Below are positions 62,251 to 64,000 of a DNA stretch of 64,000 nt, piece after piece. The position numbers and the translations under genes were made by a program. Position 1 is the first letter of the stretch; each line of letters begins with the position of its first letter. Origin of the DNA: Daphnia pulex (Eukaryota; Arthropoda; Branchiopoda; Diplostraca; Daphniidae); contig NC_060026.1 of the NCBI RefSeq assembly GCF_021134715.1, positions 15,677,001 through 15,741,000 of the forward strand, read 5' to 3'. The notes beneath the pieces were generated by a model. That model was given only the letters and a program-made list of their open reading frames with translations. It was not told where the DNA came from and ran no database searches.

Positions 62251-63621
62251 ATGGCCTTAAACAAGAAACGATTCTCCAAATTGCTTTTCCTTGTCATTTT
62301 AAACACGCTGGTGATTTTTCTCGTGAGTAACGGCAAATGGACGGAAGACACACAAAACAACATCGATCGTCGTGATGGCCACCAATCGAATAACATCAGC
62401 ACTGACGTCCATTGGCGTTTACCGTCGAAAATCAAATCGATCCTCTTCTGGAACTCACCGAGACGATCCGAGATGACGATTTTCGGCACTGGGCACGACA
62501 CTTTTGTCCAGCACGGATGCCCAGTCAGCGACTGCGAAATCGTCAACAGTCCGCATCAGTATCCGGGCCGGCCACTCGACTCCTACGACGCCATCATCTT
62601 CAATTTCAACGACGAATTTTGGTTGACTAAACGGCCAATTTTCAATCGCCAACCTCACCAGCGGTTCATCTTCTTCACACAGGAACCGCCGCCGTCCATT
62701 AAGCAAATGAACATCTCCGGATACCGAAACTACTTCAACTGGACCATGACCTACCGGATGGACTCGGACATTCGTTTCCTGTACGGGCGGATCAGCTCCA
62801 AATCGTCGGCACCCAAAACGATGGAAGAAACGGAGGCCAGAATGAGAGAATCCACTCGCCAGTTGATGTTGAACAAACGAAAAATTACCAGAAGGAAGAA
62901 GAAAGAGAAGAAATTGGTGGCCGCCATGATTTCCCACTGCAAAACGGACGGCCAGCGGGAACAGTACATCAAACAATTGAGGAAACACGTCAAAGTCGAC
63001 GTCTTCGGATGGTGCAATCACGGCGAACGGCACAAAATGCTTCACTGCGACACGGACGAGCTTTTATCGTCGACTCCCGAGTGTTACAACATGCTGGACT
63101 CCAATTACAAATTTTACTTGTCCTTTGAGAACGCCATTTGTCCTGATTATGTGACGGAAAAATTCTTTCAGATCATGAGCCTGCGGGATATTGTGCCCGT
63201 CGTCTACGGAGGTGTCGACTACGCCCAATTGGCACCGGAGCATTCGTACATCGATGCCCGGCAGTTTGAACCGCAGCAATTGGCCGCCTATCTGAAGAAA
63301 TTGGCCGCCAACGAGACGCTGTACAACGAGTATCTGTGGTGGAAGGACGACTACATCGTCGAGGCCGGCATGGAGCAAATGGTCAGTCGCGGATTCTGCG
63401 ATCTCTGCCGGAAACTGCACGAAGCTAATCAGGAGCCGAAAATGTACAGGTCGTTGGCTTCACGTTGGAATCCTGCCCGTTGCCAGCGTCCCAAACATGG
63501 TGGTACGAAGACCAATAATAAGCAACAAAAACTGACGAGAAATTTGAGCGCAGTGTCGGCATTCAGTGCAATGGATCTGTTATCGCACCGCAATAGAACG
63601 AACCAATACAGCGAAGACTAG
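62251..63621 (+). CDS. Alpha-1,3-fucosyltransferase (GT10), copy 5
   Basis: Single exon, 1371 nt, 456 residues. Start at the ATG in GCCATGG context (MALNKKRF). Anchor LLFLVILNTLVIFLV. Motifs: KSILFWNSPRR, FGTGHDTFVQHGCPVSDC, FFTQEPPPS, YFNWTMTYRMDSDIRFLYG, MISHC, FYLSFENAICPDYVTEKFF, PVVYGGVDYAQLAPEHSYI, FCDLCRKLH. The basic tract is RRKKKEKK. A longer hydrophilic C-terminal tail (about 45 residues beyond copy 4 homology) is Asn/Ser/Gln-rich. Sister of copy 4. Confidence 0.95.
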   Translation: MALNKKRFSKLLFLVILNTLVIFLVSNGKWTEDTQNNIDRRDGHQSNNISTDVHWRLPSKIKSILFWNSPRRSEMTIFGTGHDTFVQHGCPVSDCEIVNSPHQYPGRPLDSYDAIIFNFNDEFWLTKRPIFNRQPHQRFIFFTQEPPPSIKQMNISGYRNYFNWTMTYRMDSDIRFLYGRISSKSSAPKTMEETEARMRESTRQLMLNKRKITRRKKKEKKLVAAMISHCKTDGQREQYIKQLRKHVKVDVFGWCNHGERHKMLHCDTDELLSSTPECYNMLDSNYKFYLSFENAICPDYVTEKFFQIMSLRDIVPVVYGGVDYAQLAPEHSYIDARQFEPQQLAAYLKKLAANETLYNEYLWWKDDYIVEAGMEQMVSRGFCDLCRKLHEANQEPKMYRSLASRWNPARCQRPKHGGTKTNNKQQKLTRNLSAVSAFSAMDLLSHRNRTNQYSED

Positions 63622-64000
63622 CTCTAGCCAATTTCAACTTAATACAATATAACATGTTTTCCCATTTTTTTTGTACCAAATCAATTTCTTCATTTAAATA
63701 CATGTCAAATTCGAAATGAATCTGAAAAATAAATTTTTGTTATAATTATTCGGGTTAAGAACTGTCAAATCCGGACCCATGAACATAAAAATAAATGAGT
63801 GTAAATAGCTACTAGAAAAAATCTATAAAAAGTTCAAAGCATTTTGTTGTATAACTGAATGTATAGATAGTCAGCAATGAAGCTACAGTATATATAGGTT
63901 ATATTACTTTCTTAAGTTCAGCACTTTTCAATTTTATTATTGGTTCATAATATAATAATAATAATGGTTCAGACATCCAGGCAGAGCGATATAGGTGCGC
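63622..64000. other. 3' flank, no gene recognised
   Basis: AT-rich sequence with AATAAA near 63726 that could end the copy 5 transcript; nothing else supported. Confidence 0.45.

Overview
The window is arthropod nuclear DNA and most probably comes from Daphnia or a close cladoceran. Evidence: intron-containing animal genes with very short introns (mostly about 55-80 nt), clear orthologues of animal Msh2, Phyh, IAP and core-1 galactosyltransferase genes, and C1q-like and CUB-like secreted families of the kind expanded in Daphnia. The genus is inferred from family resemblance, not from a search. I recognised no rRNA, tRNA, CRISPR, LTR element, viral fossil or intact transposon.

Left part (1-18 kb): three secreted or anchored CUB-type genes, all on the minus strand (left edge; 12.06-14.27 kb; 15.79-18.02 kb). 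The first two enclose a tandem array of three minus-strand genes (2.36-4.64, 5.15-7.46 and 8.10-10.15 kb). Each of these joins a complete matrix metalloproteinase (signal peptide, prodomain, cysteine switch, RRKR-type site, HExxHxxGxxH catalytic domain) to a short coiled coil and a C-terminal C1q domain, where most such enzymes have hemopexin. Splice phases close exactly in all three copies. I regard this fusion as the most striking item in the window. A direct duplication between the array and the second CUB gene left a decayed CUB 3' end at 10.8-11.0 kb.

Middle (19-28 kb): conserved housekeeping genes. Msh2 (+, 14 exons) converges on a two-BIR plus RING inhibitor of apoptosis (-), followed by phytanoyl-CoA dioxygenase (-). 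Msh2 appears to use a GC-AG intron.

Right part (29-64 kb): a dense group of Golgi-type, mostly type II membrane, carbohydrate-modifying genes. It holds five GT10 alpha-1,3-fucosyltransferases, two A4GALT-like DxD transferases, one core-1 beta-1,3-galactosyltransferase, a CASD1-like SGNH O-acetyltransferase domain protein, a RDSDS glycosyltransferase-like protein, two METTL24-like proteins and one FkbM/Star-like methyltransferase. Inverted pairs of fucosyltransferase and METTL24-like genes show that the block grew by local duplication. Mixed with it are three genes and one broken copy of a small secreted family (QQYY N-terminus, dibasic sites), two of which share a nearly identical internal exon. 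Together the right half could assemble and decorate fucosylated, possibly O-acetylated and O-methylated, surface or secreted glycans. That joint role is inference from co-location and family.

Exon coordinates were derived by eye from GT/AG (or GC/AG) sites, homology and phase. For every complete multi-exon gene listed, the summed exon length is a multiple of three.
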